NCBI GenBank assembly: GCA_900314935.1
Contig: OMXE01000007.1
Span: forward strand, 124,001 to 188,000
Reading direction: 5' to 3'
Origin: an uncultured Prevotella sp.
GTDB taxonomy: Bacteria > Bacteroidota > Bacteroidia > Bacteroidales > Bacteroidaceae
DNA length: 64,000 nt
Shown here: piece by piece, positions 49,238 to 58,147 of the stretch
How the letters are laid out: every line of letters begins with the position of its first letter
How positions within the stretch are numbered: position 1 is the first letter of the stretch
Position numbers and translations under genes: made by a program
Notes under the pieces: model-generated
What the model saw: the letters and a program-made list of their open reading frames with translations, nothing else
Database searches by the model: none
Told to the model about the DNA's origin: nothing

Positions 49238-51058
49238 ATGACCAAGGAAGAAAACGAGAAGAGGTTAGAGAAACTTCATGGTATTGTTAGTAGCTTACCA
49301 GAGAAACCGGGAAGCTACCAATACTATGACGAGCAAGGTGTCATCATCTATGTTGGCAAGGCAAAGAACCTCAAGAGTCGTGTTTCTTCCTATTTCCATA
49401 AAGAGGTTGACCGCTTCAAGACAAAAGTACTCGTCAGTAAGATTCACGACATCACCTACACAGTTGTCAACACGGAGGAGGATGCATTGTTACTGGAGAA
49501 CAGTCTGATCAAGAAGTACAAGCCCAAATACAACATCCTTTTAAAAGATGGTAAGACATATCCGAGTATCTGCGTAACGAAAGAATGCTTTCCGAGAATC
49601 TTCAAGACGCGCAACATCAACAAGAAAACGGGAATCTACTATGGCCCATACAGTCATATAGGCAGTATGTACGCGGTTTTAGACCTGATCAACAAACTGT
49701 ATAAACCCAGGAGATGTCGTTTACCACTTACGAAAGAAGGAATAGCTGAAGGGCGATTTAAGCCATGTCTGGAGTATCATATCCATAATTGTGATGCACC
49801 TTGCATTGCCAAACAGTCGTATGAAGACTATATAAACAATATCGGTCAGGCACAGGAAATATTGAAAGGTCGGTCAAGAGCAGTTCAGAAAATCCTCTAC
49901 CAGGAGATGCAGAAGGCCGCAGAAGAACTACGTTTCGAAGATGCAGAAGTATTGAAGAACCGCTATTTGGCACTCGAAAACTATGCCGGAAAGAGCGAAG
50001 TAGTGAGCCATACCATAGATGATGTAGATGTGTTCTCTATCACCAACGACGAAAAAATAGCCTATATCAACTATATGCACGTCACCAACGGCAGTATCAA
50101 TGCAGCATTTACTTACGAATTCAAGAAGAAACTGAACGAATCAGAAGAAGAGATCTTGAGTTTGGGTATCGTTCAGATACGTGAACAGGTGAAGAGCAAA
50201 TCCAAGGAAATCATCGTTCCTTTTGCTTTGGAAACAGGAATCAAAGATACTATTCTTACCATTCCGCAAAGAGGAGATAAGAAAACCCTACTGGATTTGT
50301 CGATAATGAACGGCAAACAATACCGTTTCGATCGCCTTAAACAGGCTGAGAAGCTGAATCCAGAACAGAAACAGACACGACTGATGAAAGAACTGCAGAA
50401 TGCTCTGAAACTCGAGAAACTACCTTATCAGATAGAGTGTTTCGACAATTCTAATATATCTGGTACTGATGCAGTAGCAGGATGCGTTGTGTTTAAGGGG
50501 ATGAAACCGTCTAAAAACGACTACCGTAAATACATTATCAAGACGGTTGAAGGACCGGATGATTATGCTTCCATGCAGGAGGTGGTGCGAAGGAGATATA
50601 GCAGGATGATGGAAGAAGGATCTCCCTTACCCGACCTCATCATTACAGATGGTGGTAAAGGACAAATGGAAGTGGTTCGCCAAGTGGTTGAAGACGAGTT
50701 AAAACTGACGATTCCCATTGCAGGACTGGCCAAAGACAATCGTCATCGCACCAATGAGCTGCTTTTTGGATTTCCACCCGTGGTCATTGGAATGAAAACA
50801 GACTCTGAACTCTTTCATTTCCTTACCAAAGTACAGGATGAAGTACATCGGTACGCCATCAAATTCCACCGTGACAAGCGTTCTAAGCGCGCTTTACACT
50901 CTGAGCTGGATGAGATCAAGGGGATTGGGGAAAAGTCGAAGGAAACACTTCTAAAACACTTCAAAACAGTAAAGAAGGTAAGGGAAGCTGACCTTTCCAC
51001 ACTCGCTACTGTAGTAGGAAAGGCGAAAGCAGACATTATTTTCCGTCATTTCCACTAA
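49238..51058 (+). CDS. uvrC: Excinuclease ABC subunit C
   Basis: 606 residues. GIY-YIG nuclease domain at the N-terminus (PGSYQYYDEQGVIIYVGKAKNLKSRV; the first Tyr-pair reads SYQYY), a UVR motif near 210-245 (YQEMQKAAEELRFEDAEVLKN), the RNase H-like 5' nuclease domain with IECFDNSNISGTDAVAGCVVF and LIITDGGKGQ, and C-terminal helix-hairpin-helix (LDEIKGIGEKSKETLLKHF). Makes the dual incision of nucleotide excision repair with UvrAB. Confidence 0.97.
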   Translation: MTKEENEKRLEKLHGIVSSLPEKPGSYQYYDEQGVIIYVGKAKNLKSRVSSYFHKEVDRFKTKVLVSKIHDITYTVVNTEEDALLLENSLIKKYKPKYNILLKDGKTYPSICVTKECFPRIFKTRNINKKTGIYYGPYSHIGSMYAVLDLINKLYKPRRCRLPLTKEGIAEGRFKPCLEYHIHNCDAPCIAKQSYEDYINNIGQAQEILKGRSRAVQKILYQEMQKAAEELRFEDAEVLKNRYLALENYAGKSEVVSHTIDDVDVFSITNDEKIAYINYMHVTNGSINAAFTYEFKKKLNESEEEILSLGIVQIREQVKSKSKEIIVPFALETGIKDTILTIPQRGDKKTLLDLSIMNGKQYRFDRLKQAEKLNPEQKQTRLMKELQNALKLEKLPYQIECFDNSNISGTDAVAGCVVFKGMKPSKNDYRKYIIKTVEGPDDYASMQEVVRRRYSRMMEEGSPLPDLIITDGGKGQMEVVRQVVEDELKLTIPIAGLAKDNRHRTNELLFGFPPVVIGMKTDSELFHFLTKVQDEVHRYAIKFHRDKRSKRALHSELDEIKGIGEKSKETLLKHFKTVKKVREADLSTLATVVGKAKADIIFRHFH

Positions 51059-51078
51059 TCAAAAAAACAGCAATATAT

Positions 51079-51109
51079 TTTGTACTTAGCATACTAATCC
51101 GTATCTTTG
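51079..51109 (+). promoter_or_regulatory. Promoter of the dtd-mazG-deoC group
   Basis: TTTG (51079-51082), 19 bp, TATCTTTG (51102-51109), 5 bp before the dtd ATG. Exact consensus; transcription would begin at or near the start codon, so the dtd message is almost leaderless. Confidence 0.68.
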
Positions 51110-51113
51110 CAGA

Positions 51114-51566
51114 ATGAGAGTAGTAATACAAAGAGTTAGTCGCGCAAGCGTTACCATAGAAGGTACCATCAAGTCATCTATTCAGAACGGATTCCTTATC
51201 CTGTTAGGCATCTGTGACGAAGATACCATGGAGGATGTGAATTGGCTGGTACATAAGATTGCAGGATTACGGGTGTTTGACGATGAGAACCATGTCATGA
51301 ATCGCTCCATACTTGATATCGATGGAGAGATTCTGGTGATTTCGCAGTTCACGCTATATGCAAGCTACAAGAAAGGCAATCGCCCCTCATGGTTCAGAGC
51401 AGGTTCTCATGAGCATTCCATCCCACTATACGAAGCCTTCTGCTCAAGTCTTTCAGAGTCTATTGGAAAGTCTGTTGGCACAGGCGAATTCGGAGCAGAC
51501 ATGAAGGTTGAACTGCTGAATGACGGTCCGGTGACTATTTGTATGGACACCAAAAACAAAGAGTGA
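51114..51566 (+). CDS. dtd: D-aminoacyl-tRNA deacylase
   Basis: 150 residues. The active-site motifs SQFTLYASYKKGNRPSW (SQxT) and LNDGPVTICMD (NxGPVT, carrying the Gly-Pro that excludes L-amino acids) are both intact. The enzyme removes D-amino acids, and glycine from tRNA-Ala, protecting translation. First gene after its own promoter. Confidence 0.95.
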   Translation: MRVVIQRVSRASVTIEGTIKSSIQNGFLILLGICDEDTMEDVNWLVHKIAGLRVFDDENHVMNRSILDIDGEILVISQFTLYASYKKGNRPSWFRAGSHEHSIPLYEAFCSSLSESIGKSVGTGEFGADMKVELLNDGPVTICMDTKNKE

Positions 51567-51588
51567 TAGTAACCAATTCAGTTGAAAT

Positions 51589-51915
51589 ATGACCATTAAG
51601 GAGGCGCAAGAAGCGGTTGACCGCTGGATTAAGGAATATGGCGTTCGCTATTTCTCAGAACTGACCAACATGACAGTTCTGACAGAAGAAGTAGGCGAAT
51701 TAGCACGTGTAATGGCACGCAAATATGGTGACCAGAGTTTCAAGCCAGGAGAGAAAGACAACCTCGGAGAGGAGATGGCCGACGTGCTCTGGGTACTCAT
51801 CTGTCTAGCCAATCAGACAGGGGTAGATCTGACTGAAGAATTACAGAAATCTATCCAGAAAAAGACCTTCCGTGATAAAACCCGCCACTTGGATAACCCT
51901 AAGCTAAAGGCGTGA
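51589..51915 (+). CDS. MazG-like nucleotide pyrophosphohydrolase
   Basis: 108 residues of the all-alpha NTP pyrophosphatase group. The metal-binding pattern E-x-x-E ... E-x-x-D is seen in LTEEVGELARVMARKYG and LGEEMADVLWVLICLANQ. Such single-domain proteins hydrolyse non-canonical or excess dNTPs. Located between dtd and deoC, so it may belong to nucleotide house-cleaning. Confidence 0.88.
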   Translation: MTIKEAQEAVDRWIKEYGVRYFSELTNMTVLTEEVGELARVMARKYGDQSFKPGEKDNLGEEMADVLWVLICLANQTGVDLTEELQKSIQKKTFRDKTRHLDNPKLKA

Positions 51916-51954
51916 TATACAGATAATTACATTACTAACTAAAGAATAACAATT

Positions 51955-52878
51955 ATGGCAGACCATCAACACGAGCATCACTTTGAGATGCCACAAAAGA
52001 GCAAATACGAAGAGGCTCTGAGTAAGTATAACCTCGACATCAACGATGAAGAGGTGAAAGCAGCCGTGAAGAAGATCATTGCTGAGAGAGTTCCAGAAAA
52101 CGACACGATGGAAGTAAAGAAATTCCTCTTTGGAAGCATTGAGCTGACATCGTTAAAGACTACCGATTCTGATGAAAGCATCATGGCTTTCACAGAAAGG
52201 GTAAACCAGTTCGATGAGCAATATGCTAACCTGCCCCATGTGGCAACCATCTGTGTCTATCCTTGCTTTGCCAAGACCGTTTCCGAAACATTGGAAGTTG
52301 ATGGTGTGGAAATAGCTTGTGTATCAGGTAGTTTCCCGTCATCACAGGCCTTGATAGAAGTGAAGGTGGCTGAGACCTTGCTAGCTGTAAAGGACGGAGC
52401 CACAGAGATTGACATCGTGATGCCAGTAGGAAAATTCCTTAGTGGCGACTATGAGTCATTGTGCGATGATATCAGTGAAATGAAACAAGCTTGTGGCGAA
52501 GCAGCCATGAAGGTGATTCTCGAGACCGGTTGTCTTGTTACTGCCTCTAACATCAAGAAAGCATCAATCCTGTCGATGTATGCAGGTGCCGATTATATCA
52601 AGACCAGTACAGGTAAGGAGAAGATTTCTGCCACCCCAGAAGCAGCCTATGTGATGTGCCAAGCCATTAAGGAATACTATGATGAAACCGGTATTCAGAT
52701 TGGTTTCAAGCCTGCTGGCGGCATAAATAGCGTAATGGATGCGATGATCTACTACACGATTGTCAAGGAAGTATTGGGTGAGAAATGGCTTACCAACAAA
52801 TGGTTCCGCCTTGGTACATCGAGACTCGCCAACCTGTTACTTTCAGAAATTGAAGGCACAGAAGTGAAGTTCTTCTAA
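51955..52878 (+). CDS. deoC: Deoxyribose-phosphate aldolase
   Basis: 307 residues, class I aldolase. GATEIDIVMPVGKFLSGDY, KVILETGCL (proton-relay Lys) and ADYIKTSTGKEK (Schiff-base Lys) are the family's active-site strands, followed by GFKPAGGINS with the phosphate site. Splits 2-deoxyribose-5-phosphate into glyceraldehyde-3-phosphate and acetaldehyde. An N-terminal His-rich start (MADHQHEHHFEMPQKSK) is unusual but short. Ends before the hairpin at 52902-52937. Confidence 0.95.
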   Translation: MADHQHEHHFEMPQKSKYEEALSKYNLDINDEEVKAAVKKIIAERVPENDTMEVKKFLFGSIELTSLKTTDSDESIMAFTERVNQFDEQYANLPHVATICVYPCFAKTVSETLEVDGVEIACVSGSFPSSQALIEVKVAETLLAVKDGATEIDIVMPVGKFLSGDYESLCDDISEMKQACGEAAMKVILETGCLVTASNIKKASILSMYAGADYIKTSTGKEKISATPEAAYVMCQAIKEYYDETGIQIGFKPAGGINSVMDAMIYYTIVKEVLGEKWLTNKWFRLGTSRLANLLLSEIEGTEVKFF

Positions 52879-52901
52879 TAATATAGGTAAGAATCATGTG
52901 G

Positions 52902-52937
52902 GAACTAAGTTTCTCGACTTTACGTGAAACTTAGTTC
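52902..52937. terminator. Terminator hairpin between deoC and the polyprenyl synthase gene
   Basis: GAACTAAGTTTC (52902-52913) and GAAACTTAGTTC (52926-52937), a perfect 12-bp stem with a 12-nt loop. The right arm overlaps the last two codons and stop of the minus-strand gene. Confidence 0.7.
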
Positions 52938-53905
52938 TTACGCTGAATAACATATTCGAGATAGGCCGTAAAGGCGTCTTGCAACTCTGGCTTGACGCTT
53001 TTACGGATAAACTCAAGACCTTCAGCGGCGAGTTCATCCATCTTTTGCATTGCGTAATCAATGCCTCCATGTGCTTTAGTAAAGGATACTAAAGTGGCAA
53101 TTTCATCGGGAGTTACGGTTCCATTCTTAACCTTCTTGGCCAATGATTGCATAGCAGCATCATCAGTATGGTTCAGCGCATAAAGAACAGGAAGCGTGAG
53201 CTTACCTTCAGCCATGTCATTACCCGTGGGCTTACCAATCTCTTTGGAGTCGTAATAATCAAAGATATCATCACGGATCTGGAAGATGGTACCGATAATA
53301 CTACCAAATCGTCTAACCTCCTGAATATCATTCATGGTAAGACCAGCGGATAGTGCACCGATGATACAGCACGACTCGAACAAAGCACCAGTCTTATTCT
53401 CAATGACTTGGAAGTATTTCTCTTCAGAAAGACCGTTTTCATCGGTGTTTGTAAGCTGAAGAATTTCACCGTTAGCAAGCGCCCTACCCAACTCAGCTAT
53501 CTGACGGAAGATGGCTTCCTGGTGCGTCATGCTGACATGATAAAGTGCGGTAGAAAGAACATAATCGCCAACCAGCACGGCCACCTTATTATCATAACAA
53601 GCGTTCACAGACTGCTGACCGCGTCGTTCTTGCGCTTCATCCACCACATCATCATGCACCAGACTTGCCGTATGAAGTAATTCCAGTCCTACGGCAGAAT
53701 GTAGTGTTGCCTCATTAACCACTCCGTAGTTCTTGGCCATAAGCAAAACAAGTATGGGACGCATGCGCTTCCCTCCCCTATTCCGGATATGCGACAAAGC
53801 CTGACCCAGTAAGCCGTCAGGATGTGTCAGGGCATGATTGAACATCTCAATGAAGTCGTTCAATTCCCTTTGAATAGGTGCTGTTATGACCAATTGATTA
53901 TCCAT
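52931..53905 (-). CDS. Trans-isoprenyl diphosphate synthase (polyprenyl synthetase)
   Basis: 324 residues. The first Asp-rich motif is LVHDDVVDEAQERRG and the second IRDDIFDYYDSKEIGKPTGNDM, both complete; GGKRMRPILVLL precedes them. Small residues before the first motif favour a long-chain product (octaprenyl/nonaprenyl or similar), presumably for the menaquinone side chain used by the fumarate reductase, but the chain length is not certain. Divergent from polA. Confidence 0.92.
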   Translation of the reverse strand: MDNQLVITAPIQRELNDFIEMFNHALTHPDGLLGQALSHIRNRGGKRMRPILVLLMAKNYGVVNEATLHSAVGLELLHTASLVHDDVVDEAQERRGQQSVNACYDNKVAVLVGDYVLSTALYHVSMTHQEAIFRQIAELGRALANGEILQLTNTDENGLSEEKYFQVIENKTGALFESCCIIGALSAGLTMNDIQEVRRFGSIIGTIFQIRDDIFDYYDSKEIGKPTGNDMAEGKLTLPVLYALNHTDDAAMQSLAKKVKNGTVTPDEIATLVSFTKAHGGIDYAMQKMDELAAEGLEFIRKSVKPELQDAFTAYLEYVIQRKN

Positions 53906-53922
53906 GTCACAGAAATTTCATG

Positions 53923-53930
53923 CAAAATTA
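53923..53930 (-). promoter_or_regulatory. -7 box for the polyprenyl synthase gene
   Basis: TAATTTTG on the minus strand (plus CAAAATTA), 17 bp upstream of the ATG at 53905. Confidence 0.45.
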
Positions 53931-53963
53931 AGTAATTTCTTCGGATTAATGAAAAAGAATTTG

Positions 53964-53971
53964 TAATTTTG
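53964..53971 (+). promoter_or_regulatory. -7 box for polA
   Basis: TAATTTTG 19 bp upstream of the polA ATG, divergent from the previous box and about 35 bp from it. Confidence 0.45.
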
Positions 53972-53990
53972 AGCGAAAATTAGAATATTT

Positions 53991-56756
53991 ATGGATAAAT
54001 TGTTTCTTTTAGACGCTTACGCACTCATTTACCGCGCCTATTACGCATTCATGAAGAACCCTCGCATCAATTCCAAAGGACTGAACACATCAGCCATTAT
54101 GGGATTCTGCAACACCCTTCATGAAGTACTTGAAAAGGAGAAGCCAACGCATCTTGGTGTGGCTTTCGATCCCCATGGTCCGACCTTCCGTACAGAGGCT
54201 TTTCCAGCTTACAAGGCCCAGCGCGAAGAAACACCAGAAGATATACGTGCCTCTGTACCCATCATCAAAGAGATTCTTGGTGCCATGCGAATACCTGTGC
54301 TACAGGTAGATGGCTTTGAGGCAGATGATGTAATCGGCACATTAGCCACCAAGAGCGGTGAAATCGGCGTTTCTACCTATATGCTCACACCAGACAAGGA
54401 TTACGGTCAGTTAGTGAGGAAGAATGTCTTCATCTACCGTCCTCGTCATGGTGGCGGTTATGAAACGCTCGATGAAATGGGGGTTTGTAATAAATATGGT
54501 ATCCCCACCCCACTTCATGTCATCGATTTATTGGCCTTGATGGGCGACTCCGCCGATAACTTCCCTGGCTGTCCTGGCGTAGGAGAGAAAACAGCTGTGA
54601 AACTGATTAACGAGTTTGGAACCGTAGAAAACTTGTTGAGCAATACCAATCAGGTAAAAGGAAAGTTGCGCGAGAAAATCGAAGCAGCGGTGGATGACAT
54701 CAAGATGTCGAAGTTCCTCGCCACGATCCGAACCGATGTTCCCATCGAACTGAACATGGATGACTTGAAGGTGATGGAACCAGACGAGAAGGCATTGCGT
54801 ACTATTTTCACCGAACTGGAATTTAGAACACTTGCCGACAAGTTTCTCAACAAACCACAAAAAGCACCCGCAAAGGTGGATTCGCAACCCGATCTGTTCG
54901 GCTTTTTCGCTCCCACCAGTACGGAGAGTCATGAAAACCCCCAGTTTTTTTCATTAAAAGATGTTAACCACAATTACAAATTGGTTGAGAATGAGAAGGA
55001 TGCGGAAGATTTATATGACTTTTTACGGACAAATGAAATTCTCGTTTTAGATACAGAAACCACTTCAACGAACCCAATTGATGCCGAATTGGTGGGATTA
55101 AGCTTCGCTGTGAAGGAAAATGAAGCCTTTTATGTCGCGATTCCATCTAATCGTCAAGAAGCCGAAAAATATGTTAATATTTTCAAACCACTGTATGAAA
55201 ACCCCAAGATCTTAAAAATAGGACAGAACATCAAATACGATCTTGAAGTACTTCGCAACTATGGAGTCGAACTGAAGGGAGCGTTATGGGATACGATGAT
55301 TGCCCACTATCTCATCCAACCCGAACTCAGACACAACATGGATTACATGGCCGAGACACTGCTCAACTACAAGACCATTCATATTGATGAGCTGATCGGA
55401 CCCAAGGGAAAGAACCAGAAATCCATGCGCGACCTCCCTCCTACCCTTGTCTATGAATATGCATGCGAGGATGCAGATGTGACATTGAAGCTGAAAAACG
55501 TGTTGGAACCGAAACTGAAAGAGTCGGGTGTGGAACATCTGTTCTACGACATCGAGATGCCTTTGGTACCGGTATTGGCGGAAATGGAAATGAACGGTGT
55601 ATGCATTGACACCGATTCACTGAATGAAACATCAAAAATTTTCACCAACAGGATGCAGGAACTCGAGCAACGAATCTATGAGTTAGCCGGTGAACAATTC
55701 AATATCGCCTCGCCCAAACAAGTAGGTGATATCCTCTTTGGGAAGATGAAGATTATTGACAAGCCCAAGAAAACCAAGACAGGACAGTTTGTCACCAATG
55801 AGGAAGTACTCATGCAATTGAAGCACAAGAGTGAGATTGTAGAAGACATTCTCAACCACAGAGGGTTAAAGAAACTGCTCGGCACCTATATCGATGCCTT
55901 ACCCAAACTGATTAATCCACGAACAGGACATATCCATACTTCGTTTAACCAGACCATCACAGCCACTGGGCGACTCTCTTCGAGTGATCCCAACCTGCAG
56001 AATATCCCGATACGTGGCGAGGATGGCAAGGAAATCCGCAAGGCTTTCATACCCGAACCAGGCTGTCTGTTTTTTTCAGCCGACTACAGTCAGATAGAAC
56101 TACGCGTGATGGCCCATCTTTCCCAAGACGAGAACATGATGAACGTGTTCCGTGAAGGTAAGGATCTCCATGCAGCCACCGCTGCCACCATCTATAAAAA
56201 GGACATCAACGAGGTGAGTCGCGATGAGCGAACCAAGTCGAAACGCGCCAACTTCGGTATTATCTATGGTATCACCGTCTTCGGACTCGCTGAACGACTG
56301 GATATCGCTCGCGATGAAGCCAAGCAACTCATCGATGGTTTCTTCCAGACCTTCCCGCAAGTACATCAATACATGGAAGCGTCAAAGCAGAAAGCCCGCG
56401 AGAAAGGCTATGCCGAGACCGTGTTCCACCGCCGTCGTTACCTGCCCGATATCAACTCCCACAACGCTACGGTCCGCAACTTCGCTGAGCGCAACGCCAT
56501 CAATGCCCCCATCCAAGGTAGCGCAGCAGATATCATCAAGGTGGCCATGATCCGCATCTTCAACCGTTTCAAAGCCGAGGGCATTCGCTCGAAGATGATT
56601 CTTCAGGTGCACGACGAACTCAACTTCAGCGTCTATCCCGAGGAGAAAGAGATGGTGGAACGCATCGTCATCGAAGAGATGCAGAACGCCTTCCCCCTCA
56701 GCGTACCCCTCGTAGCCGATTCAGGCTTCGGTCAGAACTGGCTCGAGGCCCACTAA
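53991..56756 (+). CDS. polA: DNA polymerase I
   Basis: 921 residues with all three activities. 5' nuclease domain about 1-290 (LLDAYALIYRAYYAF; GDSADNFPGCPGVGEKTA helix-3-turn). 3'-5' exonuclease domain about 330-500 with intact carboxylates (LVLDTETTSTNP, NIKYDLEVL, YACEDADVTLKL). Polymerase domain about 530-921 with motif A FSADYSQIELRVMAH, motif B RAKRANFGIIYG-type KRANFGIIYGITVFGL and motif C LQVHDELNF. Functions in Okazaki fragment processing and repair. The stretch about 54940-55210, covering the exonuclease start, is visibly more A/T-rich than the flanks. Confidence 0.97.
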   Translation: MDKLFLLDAYALIYRAYYAFMKNPRINSKGLNTSAIMGFCNTLHEVLEKEKPTHLGVAFDPHGPTFRTEAFPAYKAQREETPEDIRASVPIIKEILGAMRIPVLQVDGFEADDVIGTLATKSGEIGVSTYMLTPDKDYGQLVRKNVFIYRPRHGGGYETLDEMGVCNKYGIPTPLHVIDLLALMGDSADNFPGCPGVGEKTAVKLINEFGTVENLLSNTNQVKGKLREKIEAAVDDIKMSKFLATIRTDVPIELNMDDLKVMEPDEKALRTIFTELEFRTLADKFLNKPQKAPAKVDSQPDLFGFFAPTSTESHENPQFFSLKDVNHNYKLVENEKDAEDLYDFLRTNEILVLDTETTSTNPIDAELVGLSFAVKENEAFYVAIPSNRQEAEKYVNIFKPLYENPKILKIGQNIKYDLEVLRNYGVELKGALWDTMIAHYLIQPELRHNMDYMAETLLNYKTIHIDELIGPKGKNQKSMRDLPPTLVYEYACEDADVTLKLKNVLEPKLKESGVEHLFYDIEMPLVPVLAEMEMNGVCIDTDSLNETSKIFTNRMQELEQRIYELAGEQFNIASPKQVGDILFGKMKIIDKPKKTKTGQFVTNEEVLMQLKHKSEIVEDILNHRGLKKLLGTYIDALPKLINPRTGHIHTSFNQTITATGRLSSSDPNLQNIPIRGEDGKEIRKAFIPEPGCLFFSADYSQIELRVMAHLSQDENMMNVFREGKDLHAATAATIYKKDINEVSRDERTKSKRANFGIIYGITVFGLAERLDIARDEAKQLIDGFFQTFPQVHQYMEASKQKAREKGYAETVFHRRRYLPDINSHNATVRNFAERNAINAPIQGSAADIIKVAMIRIFNRFKAEGIRSKMILQVHDELNFSVYPEEKEMVERIVIEEMQNAFPLSVPLVADSGFGQNWLEAH

Positions 56757-56795
56757 TTCATGCATCATTAAACAACAGTCAATAACCGAATCATT

Positions 56796-57248
56796 ATGAA
56801 TATTGGAGACAAGGCGCCCGAGATTTTGGGCAAGGATGAGCAAGGACGTGAAATCCATCTGAGTGACTACAAGGGTCGTAAGTTAGTACTCTACTTCTAC
56901 CCCAAGGACAACACCAGCGGCTGTACGGCCGAAGCCTGCAGTCTGCGCGACCATTATGGTGAACTGCAAGGAGCTGGTTACGAAGTGGTGGGTGTGAGCA
57001 AGGATTCTGCAGCCTCGCATGTAAAGTTCAAGGAGAAGCACGAACTACCCTTCCCACTGATTGCCGATGTAGATAAAACGCTGATGGAGGCAATGGGTGC
57101 ATGGGGTGAAAAGACCATGTACGGTAAGAAGACGATGGGTACAATCCGTACCACTTTCATCATCAACGAGGAAGGCATCATCGAGCAGATCTTCGCTGGT
57201 AAACAAGTGAAGACCAAAGAGCACGCCGAACAGATCTTAGCGAAGTAA
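56796..57248 (+). CDS. bcp: Thioredoxin-dependent peroxiredoxin, BCP/PrxQ type
   Basis: 150 residues. Peroxidatic and resolving cysteines lie five residues apart in YFYPKDNTSGCTAEACSLRD, the alpha-helical 2-Cys pattern of BCP. Reduces hydroperoxides at the expense of thioredoxin. Its end overlaps convergently with pgeF by 12 bp. Confidence 0.95.
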   Translation: MNIGDKAPEILGKDEQGREIHLSDYKGRKLVLYFYPKDNTSGCTAEACSLRDHYGELQGAGYEVVGVSKDSAASHVKFKEKHELPFPLIADVDKTLMEAMGAWGEKTMYGKKTMGTIRTTFIINEEGIIEQIFAGKQVKTKEHAEQILAK

Positions 57249-58064
57249 GATTCCTGTGAATACACGACCCGAATTGATGCCCAAACGACGAGCAGAGAAG
57301 TAGGTCTTGTACTGTTGGAAAGTGCAATCATCAGAGACAGCAATCTGATTGGAAGGAATGCCCGAAGAAATCAGCTGCTGACGGTTGCAAGCGGGTAAGT
57401 CGATGTGCCATTTAGAAGGTAAAGGTGAATGTTGAACAGTGAATGATTTGCTATCGTTTATCGGATACCTTTTAGAGATAAGCTCCATATTGAAGCCTTC
57501 TTTTTCAAAGGCCTCATATACCTCGTCACCTACCTCGAAACTGTCCAGATGAATGCCCGGTCCTATCTGTGCCACGATATCTGTAGGACGCAAGTCATAA
57601 ACGGCCATCATCTCCCCTACCGCCTTTTCCACGATGCGTTTTACCGTTCCTCTCCACCCGGCATGGATGGCGCAAGCACAATGGTGCACCTTATCATACA
57701 ATAGCACGGGAATACAATCTGCAGTAGAAACACCGATGCATATCCCCTTCACATCCGTCATCAGCGCATCAACACCCTCAAGGCGTTCCTTCTGCTCTTC
57801 AAAAGAAAGACCCAGGAAGTCTTGGTCGATAACCACCATTTCCGTCTGATGCACCTGATGCGGCATCATCAAGTGGCAGTCATCTATCCCCAACAGTCGG
57901 CACAGTAATTCGCGGTTCTTACTAATCGCTTCCTCACTGTCACCACAATAATGATTGATGTTGAACGCGCTATAGTTACCTTCGCTGTAACCGCCATGTC
58001 TTGTCGTACTGAAGGCCGTTACATGCTCATCAAGAGGATAGAAATGCAGTTCCGGTTGTACCAT
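57237..58064 (-). CDS. pgeF: Peptidoglycan editing factor PgeF (YfiH, laccase-domain family)
   Basis: 275 residues of the multicopper polyphenol oxidase-like fold. Conserved histidines and cysteine are present: FSTTRHGGYSEGNYSAFN, MMPHQVHQTEMVVID, ISTADCIPVLLYD-type VSTADCIPVLLYD, and CAIHAGWRGTVKRIVE. E. coli YfiH hydrolyses misincorporated L-Ser from UDP-MurNAc precursors; older names are laccase or polyphenol oxidase. ATG 58064 is chosen because it follows a -7 box at 58082-58089 and gives the normal length; the frame remains open to 58154 but would overlap the ychF promoter. Confidence 0.9.
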   Translation of the reverse strand: MVQPELHFYPLDEHVTAFSTTRHGGYSEGNYSAFNINHYCGDSEEAISKNRELLCRLLGIDDCHLMMPHQVHQTEMVVIDQDFLGLSFEEQKERLEGVDALMTDVKGICIGVSTADCIPVLLYDKVHHCACAIHAGWRGTVKRIVEKAVGEMMAVYDLRPTDIVAQIGPGIHLDSFEVGDEVYEAFEKEGFNMELISKRYPINDSKSFTVQHSPLPSKWHIDLPACNRQQLISSGIPSNQIAVSDDCTFQQYKTYFSARRLGINSGRVFTGILLR

Positions 58065-58081
58065 ATTCTGATTTTTACTTG

Positions 58082-58089
58082 CAAAAGTA
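58082..58089 (-). promoter_or_regulatory. -7 box for pgeF
   Basis: TACTTTTG on the minus strand (plus CAAAAGTA), 17 bp upstream of the pgeF ATG. Confidence 0.45.
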
Positions 58090-58110
58090 CTAAAAATCAA
58101 CGAAAATGTG

Positions 58111-58118
58111 TACCTTTG
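58111..58118 (+). promoter_or_regulatory. -7 box for ychF
   Basis: TACCTTTG, 29 bp upstream of the ychF ATG, and 21 bp from the divergent pgeF box, so the two promoters physically overlap and may compete. Confidence 0.5.
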
Positions 58119-58147
58119 CACACAAATATAAACGTTTATAAAAGAAC

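Noticed and set aside
52913..52931. TTTACGTGAAAC, resembling half of parS
   Set aside because: One arm does not match the consensus (TTTAC instead of TTTCAC) and the bases are explained by the perfect terminator hairpin at 52902-52937.
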